Part shown: piece after piece, positions 1 through 10,970 of the stretch | How the letters are laid out: each line of letters begins with the position of its first letter | Numbering within the stretch: position 1 is the first letter of the stretch | Assembly (NCBI GenBank): GCA_037833965.1 | Contig: AP031352.1 | Location: 27,096,501-27,160,500, forward strand | From: Marchantia polymorpha subsp. ruderalis | Lineage: Eukaryota > Streptophyta > Marchantiopsida > Marchantiales > Marchantiaceae | DNA length: 64,000 nucleotides | Direction of reading: 5' to 3' | Translations under genes and position numbers: made by a program | Notes under the pieces: generated by a model | Seen by the model: only the letters and a program-made list of their open reading frames with translations | Database searches by the model: none | Told to the model about the DNA's origin: nothing

Positions 1-1500
1 ACCGAACTCTCGGGCCAGGTCGAAGATGAAAGCCATGAGGTTGATACTAGAAGAGGACAGCAGCACGGAGAGTATAGTTGCTGCATCGAGAGGACGTCCC
101 ACTCGAGAAGCGAGACCCGAGGCGAATACGGTAAGAGAGAAGGAAGCACCGGCGGGGAAGGGGCCTTGAACTTCTGAGGTAAGGTCGACGCCCGTAAAGC
201 CAAGCCGGGCTACAAGGAAAGACAAGGGAAAAGCTGTCTTGAAGGAGGAAGTATCCCCGAGACATGATGAGGTTCCTTCGGCAGGTATCAGGATGAAGAC
301 CCCTCGGAAGAGAACCACTGAGGTGTTGGTAGTGTCGTCGGACACTGAGGAAGACCTTGCGGCCCTGGAGGAAGTTGTTGTGAAGGCCGTAGAAGACGTA
401 GGTGTAGCCGAGTGTGGACCACAGAAGGTGACATCACCCCGGACGTCCACCAGAATAGTCATATTGAAGACGGGTGAGGATTCTTCAGCGAAAGAGTCAC
501 GGTCACAAGCCTTCAGTGCTGCCGATGTTCTATGTGTGCAAGTAATTCCGTTGCTCCAGTACCTCGACAGGAAGCGGGAGAAGTACACTGGAGCGATCAC
601 CACTGGATCTTACGTGGAGATAGTATGTAACAAGACGCGGACCAAGGTGGCAACGGCTTCCACGGTCGCAATGAAAGAACATAAGTGCCAGTCGACGAGG
701 CGAAGTACCATGTACTTCAAAAGAGGTTGGCCGAGGAAACTGAGAAGCGGAGGTATTTGGAGAAGGCCTGTGATAGTCTTCGTGAGGACGTTGAGAGGGC
801 CAAATGTGTCACCGTGGACCTCATGAGTAGGTTGGAGGCGTGCCGGACTGCCTATAACGCTAAGTCGCTGAGAGTAGATGAGCTGATGGCAGCAGCGGAG
901 AAGGAGCAGGAGTACGATCTCGAGCTGGGAGCGAGGGCGAAGAAGTTAGCCGAGTATGAGGCTGCGCGGATCTCGGACCTAGAGTTAATCAAGAAGCTGG
1001 AGGCTTGGTGCAGCGAGCTGAGGTCACAACAGACGCAAGCTGAGGAGCAGTTATGCGAGATGGAAACAAGATTGATGGAGGCTGAGGGGAAGAATCCGCA
1101 GTTATCCAAACAAGTGCGTGACGCCTTAACCGCGAGGGTGAATCAATGCTTGCACGAGTATGTTTTATGGCAGGTTGAGAGGCACAAATGGCTACGGTTA
1201 CGAGAACTTGAGCATCGTGCGGCGGAATTAATAGTAGGGAGCGGTCGAAGGCAGCATCGGTTAGCCAAGAAGCTCGACGCGTTCCTCTCGAGATCGCGCG
1301 ACGCGATAGTAAATTTGGAGTTAGAGCTAGCGGCCTTTATTAGGTTTAGATCGGATGTTAGAGGGAGCGGCAATTGCTGACTCCGCAAGTGTAGGACTTG
1401 TTAGGAGCTCGCATTAGAGCGAGTGACAGTTTTGTGGTAGTTAGGAATAAAGTAGTCCAAAGCATTGGCCTTGGAGGTCTTTTCTCGATTTAGTTTCTCT
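1..1500 (+). mobile_element. Coiled-coil element, truncated copy 1 (fossil)
   Basis: This is the 3' part of an unclassified repeat family that also occurs at 10971-14376 and 18997-22488. Coding remnants between about 239 and 1380 encode a charged protein. It has an acidic/serine segment, a conserved block including IPLLQYLDRKREKY (compare VPLLKYLDGKRERY and VPLLKYLDKKRGKY in the other copies), and a long Glu/Lys/Leu-rich coiled coil. The tail has an AATAAA-containing block near 1445 followed by a GTCCAA stretch, as in the other copies. No transposase, RT or integrase is visible. The window edge cuts the 5' end and the 3' terminus is not recognisable. It is broken, with at least one break in the remaining coding part. 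Family membership is seen directly; its classification is unknown. Confidence 0.6.
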
Positions 1501-1566
1501 TAGTTTTGAAGTCTGCATTCTCCTTGCGTTGGTGAGTTGAGTGTGTTGGTGTCATGTAGTTTTTAA

Positions 1567-1809
1567 TCTTACTATATTTAGTAGTCACCTAGGGTTTCAG
1601 GTCGTAGGGTATAGCGTCGAAGGAGACTCGAAGAACGTTAGTTTTTCGAGTCAAGCCTAACGCGTTGGGAGTAGTGCCCGTGAGCGTCAGACCTGGAATC
1701 TCCGAGTGTGGAGTGGGTTGGGCTTGACTATGTTTGTGACAGTGACGGTTTTGTTTCCAGTAGGGTAATAAGACCGACAGAAATTCAATGGGGAATCTCC
1801 CGTTTATTT
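1567..1809 (+). repeat. 243-bp dispersed repeat, copy A
   Basis: This segment is closely matched at 17785-18028. Both copies begin TCTTACTATATTTAGTA and end CCCGTTTATTT, and they differ at scattered sites. It contains no coding potential that I can support. It sits just past the AATAAA block of the truncated coiled-coil element. The sharp loss of similarity on both sides suggests a mobile unit or an LTR fragment. I see no clear target duplication. Confidence 0.6.
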
Positions 1810-4272
1810 CACTCGAAGAACTCACTAACGTTTGGGTTTAGTTAGAAGCTCGGGCAAGTTTCCGATTGTTTACAGTAATTCGAAGTCTTGGGATTAGTGA
1901 TATGGATCTTGTTTGTGGTAATCTCGATTGGAGATTTGAAGTGTATTAATTTTCAGTGGAGCTTAGTCTTTCGGGGTTTGTTATGAGGAGTCTGGGGTTT
2001 TAAGTCACACTCGGGCCAGTTTACTCAGCCTGGAAAATCATTCGTGTCGAGTTTGATTTTCACGTGCCATTCTATCGTAGTCTTGCAAGTGGTGCATGCT
2101 TCTTTCTTGGCAAATATGATTGCAGAAGCTACAGAAATCTCCGCGCATGGGTACAGTTGTGTGAGCACGGATTGTCGACAGTGAACTTTGAATCGATTTG
2201 AGCTTGGCTGAGCTCTGGTGACAGGGAGAGAGGCCGGCGGGTGAAGGAAGATTTATCTAATTAGAGGGTAAAGATCATGGATCTGTAGGCCGCCTCATCT
2301 TGTGTTACGGAGAGGCTTTAATTTCTCTTGGTCTCTTGGGTAGCAGTTCTTTTGCAATGGCGATGAAAGAGGAGTTTGTGGTTAGCTCCAGGCACGTGTT
2401 GGGTACGGTTCGAACATTGCTTTGGAAAGGAGACTGCCAGGGCTCGAGAATGGCCTTGAGTGACAGCGTATGTTGCGAGCAAACTGTACGCATGCGTTAG
2501 TAAAGTGACAAGGTATGACTCAAGTGGAGTGAAGGTTTTCTTAGGCCGGCCTTTACGAACCAGGATTGCCACTTCGGGAAAATTAGGTTGAAGCTTTACG
2601 GAAATTCTAAGTGGAGTTTTATCGAAACTTACTGTGGGCTCAAAAACAAGGTCCCAACCGGGTGGTATTTTAAATGATCTAGGCTAAAGAAGAGAGGAGA
2701 AGATAGCCCTGGCTGGCGTTTAGGTCATGGCTCAATGGAACCAGGGGTTAAGCGGAAGGTGAAGTAGACATTCAAACCGTCAAAGCCAAGGACTTGAGGC
2801 CATCCTATGTATGAAAAAAAAAACGGAGAATAGTTGCAGTGGAACCTGTTGCGGCAACCGTAGTTACGAATCCTGAATTATTGCCGGAGCCTTTGAAGGT
2901 GAAACAGAAGCTAACACTAGCTTCTAGTCCATGAAGTGACCAAGGTAATCTTCACTTCACCTCACGGTGATTGTACTTGTGAATGAGAAAGACAAAGTAA
3001 AAATCGGGTCTGAGTTTTTCCCAGGCTGGTGAATTGCAATTCACTAGCCTTTAAACGGATAAAGGACAAGTAACAGTCGTTGACAATGAAGGCGAATACC
3101 CTTCTATCGCTCTTAGAATATTGCGGAATGAGACCAATTGCAGCGAGGAGGTGGATCCGACGAGTGTCTCTAGTCCATCACGAAGTGAACCAGATCTAGC
3201 TAATCTTTACCGGCAGCGAAACAGAAGGAAAGCGGAGGAGAGCTCGGTTATTTTCAGTCATGAATGTGCAGTGAGCTACCAACAACTACATTGGAAAGTA
3301 AATGCTGAAGGAGTACGCAATTTCCCTCCAAGTCCCTGAGTACGTTTTACTAGTTACTTCTTTTTATTTTACTGTCATGCAAAGACTGTATATGATATTC
3401 ACGTAGACTGTACCCAGTGAATGGAAAGCGGAAACTGAAACTGACAACCATTCTCGAAAGGCTGAGGGACTGTAGATCAAGAAGAAAGTGGTAGTATTGG
3501 TTGTACTTTTTGCAGAAAGACGGAGTTAGAATTTCAAACCTGTTTTCATCTCTCAGACATACTCTTCATGCCATGCCATAGCTATTTACCATATGATCAC
3601 TATACCTTAGGTATTTTCCTTACGTGAAGTCAGGATGACAATAAACAATGAGAATGTTCCATCTGTAAAAGAACATTCTGAGTCTCCCTATTGAGGAGTA
3701 GAGGTAAGTTGGGTGTACCATTCTAGAAGGTAGATTTTTTGAAGTTCTTTACCACGACAATTGAAGTTTAGAAACAAAAAATATAATAAAATATAATATA
3801 ATATAATAATACTTCGCTGAACTTGTTACTTTGTTTAGACATTCTTACTTGACAGTAGAAGTAAAGATATCTTGGTAATACATTCTAATTAGAGTTATTA
3901 TTCACTTGAAGTACATTGAAGGTGAGTGCAAAGAATAAACTACAAGAGGCAAATGTAGTTAGTGAAGGTTTGAATGAAGGTGAAGTTTTATAAACTGCTG
4001 TGTACGACGCCGTTAAGCCGGTGACTACCTACAGTGGTAAAATACAATAATATACCCTTACACTAGGAAGTTTTTGATTTATGCTCCTTATGAGTAACTA
4101 TAGTTCTGAATTTGCTGGTTAGAGTGAACTTCTTCATAATCAGTTCTTTAAGACTATTAAAACTTTCTGATAGTTTTATAGTTTAATTGTTGTTAGTTTT
4201 TACTTTAGTGATTTAGTTTACAAATACCTTGTAAACAACCCTCGTACATAGTGAAGTTTTGAGTAGACGACA
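1810..4272. other. Gap with no recognisable gene
   Basis: Several short open frames occur here, none with a recognisable domain and most overlapped by frames on the other strand. A low-complexity AT stretch lies near 3779-3811. The first part may be the decayed tail of the coiled-coil element, judging by loosely similar text, but I cannot align it. I see no other feature. Confidence 0.4.
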
Positions 4273-4632
4273 ATGCCGCTTGGAGAGAAAGTGAGAGACA
4301 GTGAAGTACCAGAAATTCAAACGGTGGAGGTCGTCAGCAGCGAGGAACGTGATCAGGAGCAGGAGGTGATGGTGCAGCCTCAAGTAGAAGAGAATCCGGT
4401 AAACACTGCTGTGGTAGAAGAAAAAAATGCTGGGTTAGATTGGGACGAGGCACTAGCCGTAGAAAAACTTCTAGAGGAATCCCGCCTAGAGTACAGGATA
4501 TGTGAGGATGAGTTACTAGACCTTTCGAAGGATATTGCTGATCATTTGCAAGATGTTCAGTATGTTCAAGACTGTATGTCAGAAGAAATTCTTGTACTAG
4601 AGAAATTTCTTGATAGTCTTAAAAAGTATTGA
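4273..4632 (+). CDS. Hypothetical acidic 119-residue protein
   Basis: An ATG-initiated frame encodes a 119-residue, strongly acidic protein. It has a Glu/Val/Gln-rich N-terminal half and a helical, possibly coiled-coil C-terminal half (around LEESRLEYRICEDELLDLSK) and ends in KKY. I do not recognise the family. It lies between repeat fossils, upstream of a TA microsatellite and a Ty3 element, so it may be a gag-like or accessory remnant of a mobile element rather than a host gene. There is no clear splice structure or promoter. Composition (clean acidic reading, no stops) favours real past or present coding, but the call is weak. Confidence 0.3.
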   Translation: MPLGEKVRDSEVPEIQTVEVVSSEERDQEQEVMVQPQVEENPVNTAVVEEKNAGLDWDEALAVEKLLEESRLEYRICEDELLDLSKDIADHLQDVQYVQDCMSEEILVLEKFLDSLKKY

Positions 4633-4719
4633 TAGCAAATACCTGTAGCGTTTAGAGGTACTGAAGGGATCGGGAGTTTGCACCCGGTCTCACTGCCTAT
4701 AAACTTGATGTTTTGAAAA

Positions 4720-4724
<5 letters not shown>

Positions 4725-4753
<29 letters not shown>
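4725..4753. repeat. (TA)n microsatellite
   Basis: An uninterrupted TA dinucleotide run of about 29 bases. Confidence 0.95.
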
Positions 4754-4755
<2 letters not shown>

Positions 4756-4828
4756 CGTGGTCAGAATATATTGAACTTTCAGTGTGTAGTGTGTTTGTTG
4801 AGGTGAAGTGTGATCCAAGTGTGAAGGA

Positions 4829-4878
4829 GAAAAAAAAAAGAAAAAAAGGAAAAAAAGAGAGAAAAAAAAGAAAGTAAA
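4829..4878. repeat. Poly-purine A/G low-complexity tract
   Basis: About 50 bases of A with scattered G only. It produces spurious Phe-rich open frames on the minus strand. Confidence 0.85.
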
Positions 4879-5539
4879 AGTTTTCAAACATTTTTTGTTT
4901 GCAATTTGATGGAAGAGGGCATCGTAGGCGCTGAAGGCCGAAATTGATGGCGGGCGATGGAGATCGAATCGGGATCGCAAAGCGATGTGATGTCTTGTGT
5001 GTGTTGTCTTGTTTTGTGATGTGTTTCCTTTAGACTCGAGAGTCGTTACTAGCCGTTTGCTTGTGTTTGGATCCTCTCCAGTCTTGCTTCCTGGTGTGCG
5101 CCTGTGTAGGTGTGACGTTGATTTCCGGAGTAGTTTTACTCCTGTGCTGTCGATAGGGGGCTTGACTTGATCATCGGCCGGCCTATCTATGTTTCTCTCA
5201 CGGTGAGACTAGAGTGATGACCAGTAGACCGTGAGAGTCTTCTTGCTGTGATGACAGGTTAGGTTGCTCATACCCCTTAGCTAGTAGGGCTAGAGTAGCT
5301 CAATGCGGCACGACGTCAAGTGCGGATAGGGTTATTGGGTGGAGATTTTGCAGTGGTGCCAGTTGAGGTTTCATCATCACGGAGCAGTCTAGTGGTCCTG
5401 TTGAGAACCGCGGTGGATTTACGCGGAGTGGGTTGAGCTATCGGCTACCTTCATATATCTCGCCAGTTGTTGCGGAGTAGGACCAGAGTGTTGCAGACAT
5501 AGAGTCTTCGGTGGTGATATCGTCCAATGTTCCAACCCA
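4879..5539. other. Sequence upstream of the Ty3 gag; 5' LTR not resolved
   Basis: GT-rich text runs up to the first gag-like frame. A TGGTGCCAG string at about 5354 could be a primer-binding site following a 5' LTR. I could not match this region to the presumed 3' LTR starting at 17662, so the 5' LTR is not called. Confidence 0.25.
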
Positions 5540-7061
5540 TTGATTTGGGACATGGACGGGATGTATTGGGCCGTGAAGGGCTCTCGAAGTTACTCTGATG
5601 TAGTGGGCACCATCGAGCTCGATGATTTTATTCAGGAGTTTGACACGTGGTGTGATATGCAGTTTCTGCGTAACTCCACGTTGTTCACACCCTTCTTTGC
5701 ATGGAAGAGGTTATTTCAGCATTTGGAGGGGCCTCCCATGGACGATTATCATGAGTTTGGGAGAGATTATGCTTCAGAGATTGATGCATGGAGACGTCAT
5801 TGGTCTCCGAACTACTTATCCATTACCCAGGGTGGTGTGGATACCAGTGGAGGTGCGAGTATCGGCATCAGCGGAGGTGCGAGTAGTAGCATCAGCGAGG
5901 GTACCAGTGGAGCAGTTGGCGCAACTGGTACTAGTACCAACAGCGGTACTGTTAGCATTGCTGGTGGCAGCATGAGGGGAGATGCTAGTGGCGTACCTTC
6001 GTTTAGCCCCATTCCTGAGTTCTTCCAAAGGTTGAGGAAGAACTATCAGAGGGTGAAGATGGAGAGGTTGAGGAGTCTCCAGGAGTTCGAGCGGAAGACT
6101 GGTGAGAGTCTTCGTGAGGCATACACTTGTATGTGATGGCTGATCTCAGTTACTCACGGTGTGACTGAGGCACAGGTTATCCAGTATTGGTATCGGATTC
6201 TGGGTAGAGAGTTGCGGAGGAGAGTTAATGATGCTACTCTCATGAGCGACGCATCACCCACATTAGCCCATGTGTTTGCTCTTTCTGAGAAGATTGAGCT
6301 TAACATGGTGGAGGAGAGGGTGGTGATGCCTACATTTGCGAGGGACATGACCACTACCTCGTGTATCCCACATAGCACAGCACAGTCTCGCCCCATGGGT
6401 GGTGGTAGTGGGAGTTGTGAAGTTCATACATGACATCCTTCAGATCACAGAGACCCTAGTGCGCGGCCACCATTACCTTCATTTTGGGCCAGCCACAAGG
6501 ACCAAAATGTTGGACATGCGGAGGTGGTCATAAGAAGAAGGATTGTCCTCCGGATAGAGGGGGACAAACTTCACAAGCTAGGCCATAGCCGGCATGTGTG
6601 ATCATTGTGGTCAAGAGGGTCATCCTCGAAAACGTTGTTTTGACCTTCATCCGGAGTTGAGATCTAGAGGTAGAGGTCGTGGCGGTGATGCTCCACGAGG
6701 CCGAGGTGGTCAAGGTGGCAGAGGCGGTAGAGGTACCGGTGCCATTGAGCTTACCGCAGCAAGTGCTACTTCAGCCACAGAGAGCGCTATGGCCGCCCGG
6801 ATTGAGCAGTTGGAGCAGAGGCTTGCTGCTGTGGCTAATCTGGGGGCGAGCACTTCCACATCTTACGAGGGAGAGGATTTCTCCTATTTGGCCAGTGCAG
6901 CACTGGTTGAAGCATCAGTTGCAGTGACCAGAGGTGGTGCTCGCACTTCAGAGCCACGTGATGCGACTGTGGAGTTGGACCCTCAAAGGGGTGATGGTGA
7001 ACGTCACTCTAGACTTCCCCAGCCTTTTTGTTGTCCGAGATGGGTAGCAGTTCATCTATGA
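5540..7061 (+). pseudogene. Ty3 gag-like region with two zinc knuckles (fossil)
   Basis: The N-terminal part looks like a Ty3 gag, with the segments DDFIQEFDTWCDMQF and RSLQEFERKTGESLREAY. A Gly/Ser/Thr-rich linker sits in the middle. Two CCHC knuckles follow: CWTCGGGHKKKDC-type at about 6510-6546 and CDHCGQEGHPRKRC at about 6597-6638. An Arg/Gly-rich stretch comes next. The order is typical of retrotransposon nucleocapsid. It is broken. Confidence 0.7.
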
Positions 7062-7117
7062 GACCTGCACCGCCTCGTGACACTAGAGTGAGAACTAAGG
7101 TTCTTACATAATCTGTT

Positions 7118-7882
7118 GTGGAAGCAGACGTGCCATCTAGTGCAGTGATGCAAATGGCCACTTCACTCTCGCGATCTCCATTGTTTTCAGCTGTGGAGTT
7201 GATAGATTATGGTATTGATTTGACTCGAGTATTTCGGCTAGCAGCCACATTGTGTGAGCGTGGAAGAGTCATTGCTACGAGTGCCGAGATTCGTGAGGAT
7301 TCGGTTGAGGGGCCATCCTCAGCGTCTACATTGTTCGACGAAACGACTTGGCAGGCGGCAGCGACAAGGACGGAGTCCTTACCAGCTCGACCAGCCATTG
7401 ATGGTGAGAGGATTGTTCCTTGTGTGTGTATGGTGGACAACCGGGGTGGCTTATTTCGCTTAGTGAGCTCTACCGGACAGATGTATGTCCCAGCCAGAGC
7501 TTTGCTGGATTCTGGTGCACAGCCCTTGATGTTGGGCAAGGCTGCATGCATTAGTTTGGGTATTCGGAGGTCAAAGTTGGAACCTTGCCCATTCTAGATC
7601 CATACTTCACTTGGTGGTGCCAATAATAGATCTTATTTTGTGACCAGGGAGAGCATATCGGTGCAGTTGAGGCATGATCATGTTCATGATAGCTCGTTGT
7701 TTGGAGTTCGTGCGGTGGTTACATCAGCAAAGTCATATGATGTGCTTGTTGATGGAGCTGTGTTATATCCGATGGGTTTTTGGATGGACTATTGGACGGA
7801 AACTGCTGCCTATTGTCTTGGTTGGCAGTGTGACTATGGACGTCTCAACGAGCTGCCAGTGAGATTTATTTCTCGGGATTGA
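7118..7882 (+). pseudogene. Ty3 aspartic protease region (fossil)
   Basis: The frame at 7118-7597 contains ALLDSGAQPLMLG, the flap-proximal D-S-G active-site motif of retropepsin-like proteases. The following frame (7640-7882) reads like the segment linking protease to the rest of pol in related elements. The position between the zinc knuckles and the RT fits. It is a fossil. Confidence 0.65.
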
Positions 7883-8547
7883 TCTCTTGGATCTTCATCA
7901 GCGGTCTTAATCTTTGTTGTGGGTTTTAGCGGAGTGCTTACCTGGCTAGATGACTTGTTAGAGGGGAACATGTCCGCCGACGATACCTCAGTCTACAAGG
8001 ATGTGGAGGAGGTTGTGAGTTTCGCAACGGTGGTGCCTTCACCCTTAGATGTTCCACTTTGGAGTTCTTGTAAGGCACTATAGCTGGAGGCTGATAGGTT
8101 GGTGGAGAAGGCTTGAAGTGAAGCCTCTTTACCAACAGAGGCAGAGAGAGCTTCAGGTGACCGGCTAGTATGTGGTTCTAGCACGCTATCACCATTGGTT
8201 ACTACACCTATTGCCTAGGAGTATTCCTCAAAGGGCGTTTGTTTGCTGTATTTTTTTGGTGGGATCAGCACAGGTTTGGTTGTAGTGTTGCAGTCAGGTA
8301 TTCTCGTACGGAGATACTTGTATGTGAAGAAGGACAAGACTGCACGTCGAATCTCTTCACGACATGTTGCACAATTGATGCAACGTTTTCCTTCGTTATT
8401 GCCGCGATCAACTGTTCGAGGATACCAGAAGGCGTTGCCTTCAAACATTCCATTGCTGGGGGCGCCACACCTTGACCGCGTTGGCCATATTGATATGGTG
8501 ATTGCGGGCTAGCCATGTCAGGGACACACACGTGCTGGACATGGGAT

Positions 8548-9320
8548 TGTTATACCGGATATTGTGTGTGTGAACTAGAACTAGAATTAGCCAAGAAGTT
8601 AATCATGGTTATGATAGTTATGACCAAATCTAGCTAGTTTTGACTAAGTCTAGCTAGTTTAGCTATAATGTCTATACTTGGCGGAATAACTAGAGAAGTT
8701 CTAGAAGATTTGAGTAAGCACTTCTATTTTGTCTTGTACAAAAGTCTAGATACCAAGAGAAAAGACTTATTGGACTTCATGTTTAGTTTTGATTGGTTTG
8801 ACTAAAGTAAGGAGTACTCCATTGGTTAGACTAAGTCTAATGTTGACTTAGTGGAAAGTGGAAGTTCTAGAAGTTAGAAAGGCACAAATGGCATGTCGCC
8901 ACCTCAATCTAGGTATTAGTAAGCATCTAGAAGGTTTAGGAGGCCAATGGCATGTTGCCACATATTGATAACTAGTCAACCTTACTATGGTTTATCTTTG
9001 TAAAAGTAAGTTAGATAGGAATTACCATTTGTTACTATGGTAAATTCTCAAGTAGTATATACAGAGATGTAGGGAAGAGCCTCTCAAGCAAGTTTGGAGA
9101 GTTCATATGTAGAGACTTGTTTCATATATGAAAGAGTGACAAATTTTCAGTAGCTTGGAGTGCCGATGAGTGTGTGAGTTGGATTGATACCCTTGAGAGA
9201 TTGTGTAAGAGGGTGTTTGGGCTATGAGTATGATGCGGAACCCTAGTCTTCTAGATCCATGATGAGCTACCGAAAAGCCATATGAGGTAAACCTGAGTGA
9301 GAGTCAGCCTGGAGGTTGCA
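8548..9320 (+). mobile_element. Solo LTR, family L, copy 1
   Basis: About 773 bp with TG...CA ends (TGTTATACC at the start, GGAGGTTGCA at the end). It is nearly identical, in inverted orientation, to 16211-16981. It interrupts the Ty3 fossil and has no internal region. No clean target duplication is visible at this copy; GGTTGCATGA is repeated just outside its right end. Strand is given relative to the other copy and is arbitrary. Confidence 0.7.
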
Positions 9321-10185
9321 TGACAAGGTTGCATGATCCCAGATCTCTGATGTTTTAGGAGATGATGCGAGTACTACGTCATTTCTAGGTGCAGTAGATA
9401 CGATCTCCAACATACATTCTGGAGAACGTACTATTGTTGGGTGACACTCGGGCTCAGTTGATGACGAGTGTCCATCAGGTCCGAGCATGGATTGGATCAG
9501 CAGTACTGTTGGATGCTGCGCGGGTTGGATTACGTGCTCATGGTGCACGTTTATGGTGGACTAACCTTTTGCCACAAGAGATATTGCGTCATGCCTATGA
9601 TTCTGTGCAACGTGATCCTAAACTCACTGTTGATAGTATCTTGGATGTTTCCAACAACTCTCACCTATGATAAACCGCGTAGGTCAGCCTCGGATGGCTT
9701 TACCTACGTTGGTCAGTTATCCGGCATCACATGCATATCATGATGGTGGACTTGGACTACTGTGGGACAGTACAGTACATCAGTTGGTGGACCCCAAAGC
9801 TGATGAGGGAGAGCGTGCGATGAGATTGATGACCGGTGTGACCTCAACTGCTTCAGTTTCAAAGGCTTCGCGTCGTCAGGTTTTGGATCAAGCTATGGAC
9901 CTGAACTGCTTGACGTGGATTGTGAGCTTGGGTTTGGCGAAGCAATGCCGTTTGCGCGTTGATTTGATGGTTAGTACACCACTTGTTAGCTCATTGCCTA
10001 CCAGGACAGTAGTGCCAATGGCTGGGGGCGACAGGCGAGATATTCGTTATCCTTGTAGTTCATGGGACATGACGAGAGGACTTGCAAGAATTGCAGCCCA
10101 TGGAGTTGGAGAGGATTCTCATGTGGAGATGGCTACGAAGGAGGGTACGGAGAACCCTACTTTGCAGGATGTAGCGTAGCAACCA

Positions 10186-10965
10186 TTGACAATGTCGCCC
10201 TCCTCTAGTGTGTCTATGGAGGAGGAATGGGAGCCATTGATTGGTTCCCAGATCACAGGAGGAAAGAGGCGACGATTGACACAATTCCTACGAGACTACA
10301 GGAGTTGTTTTGCTTTCAGTATGAAGGAGTTGGGTGTGTTGATTGGATCCGGTATACGGATAGAATTGGCTAGTGATACGCCAATCTTCCGTCGTCCTTA
10401 TCGATACAGTGAGATGGAGAGGGATTTGATTCAAAGTAGGACGTTGGACCTACTGGAGGCTGGACTAGTGGAGTTATCACATGGTGAGTATGCGTCAGCC
10501 ACTGTCATGCCGGTGAAGAAGGATGTACATGGCAATTACACGGCTAGGCGCATATGTGGAGACTAACGTCATATCAATCGGCAGACGAAGTCCGATAAGT
10601 ATGCCATGCATACAACTGAGGAGATCTTTGATGTGGTGGGACATGCGAGGATTTTTAGTACTTTGGATCTTCGGGCAGGATACCATCAGTTGCCAATTCG
10701 GGAGGAGTACAAGACCAAGATAGCGTTTTGGGGCGTCAACTCCCACGGCAAGGATTATTTGTATCAATAGCGATTCTTACCTTTGGGTTGAAGAATGCAC
10801 CTGCCGAGTTTCATAGGGTTATGGAAAGAATCCTAGCGGGGTTGGATATTGTTAGATGTTACATTGATGATATCTTGGTGTTTAGTGACACTGTGGAGCA
10901 ACACCAGATACATTTGCAGATGTGTTTGAACGGTTGAGAGCTCATGGTTTGAGGTTACATCCTGG
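10186..10965 (+). pseudogene. Ty3 reverse transcriptase, N-terminal part (fossil)
   Basis: Motifs in order are STLDLRAGYHQLPI, LPFGLKNAPAEFHRVM and the catalytic YIDDILVFSD. These identify a Ty3-type RT palm and fingers. The coding text is cut by the coiled-coil element inserted at 10971. It is broken. Confidence 0.85.
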
Positions 10966-10970
10966 AAAGT
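10966..10970. repeat. Target-site duplication AAAGT (left)
   Basis: AAAGT directly precedes the coiled-coil element and is repeated immediately after it at 14377-14381. The pair marks the exact insertion into the Ty3 fossil. Confidence 0.85.

Noticed and set aside
4690-4980. Minus-strand Phe-rich 96-codon frame
   Set aside because: It is the translation of the poly-purine tract and TA microsatellite.
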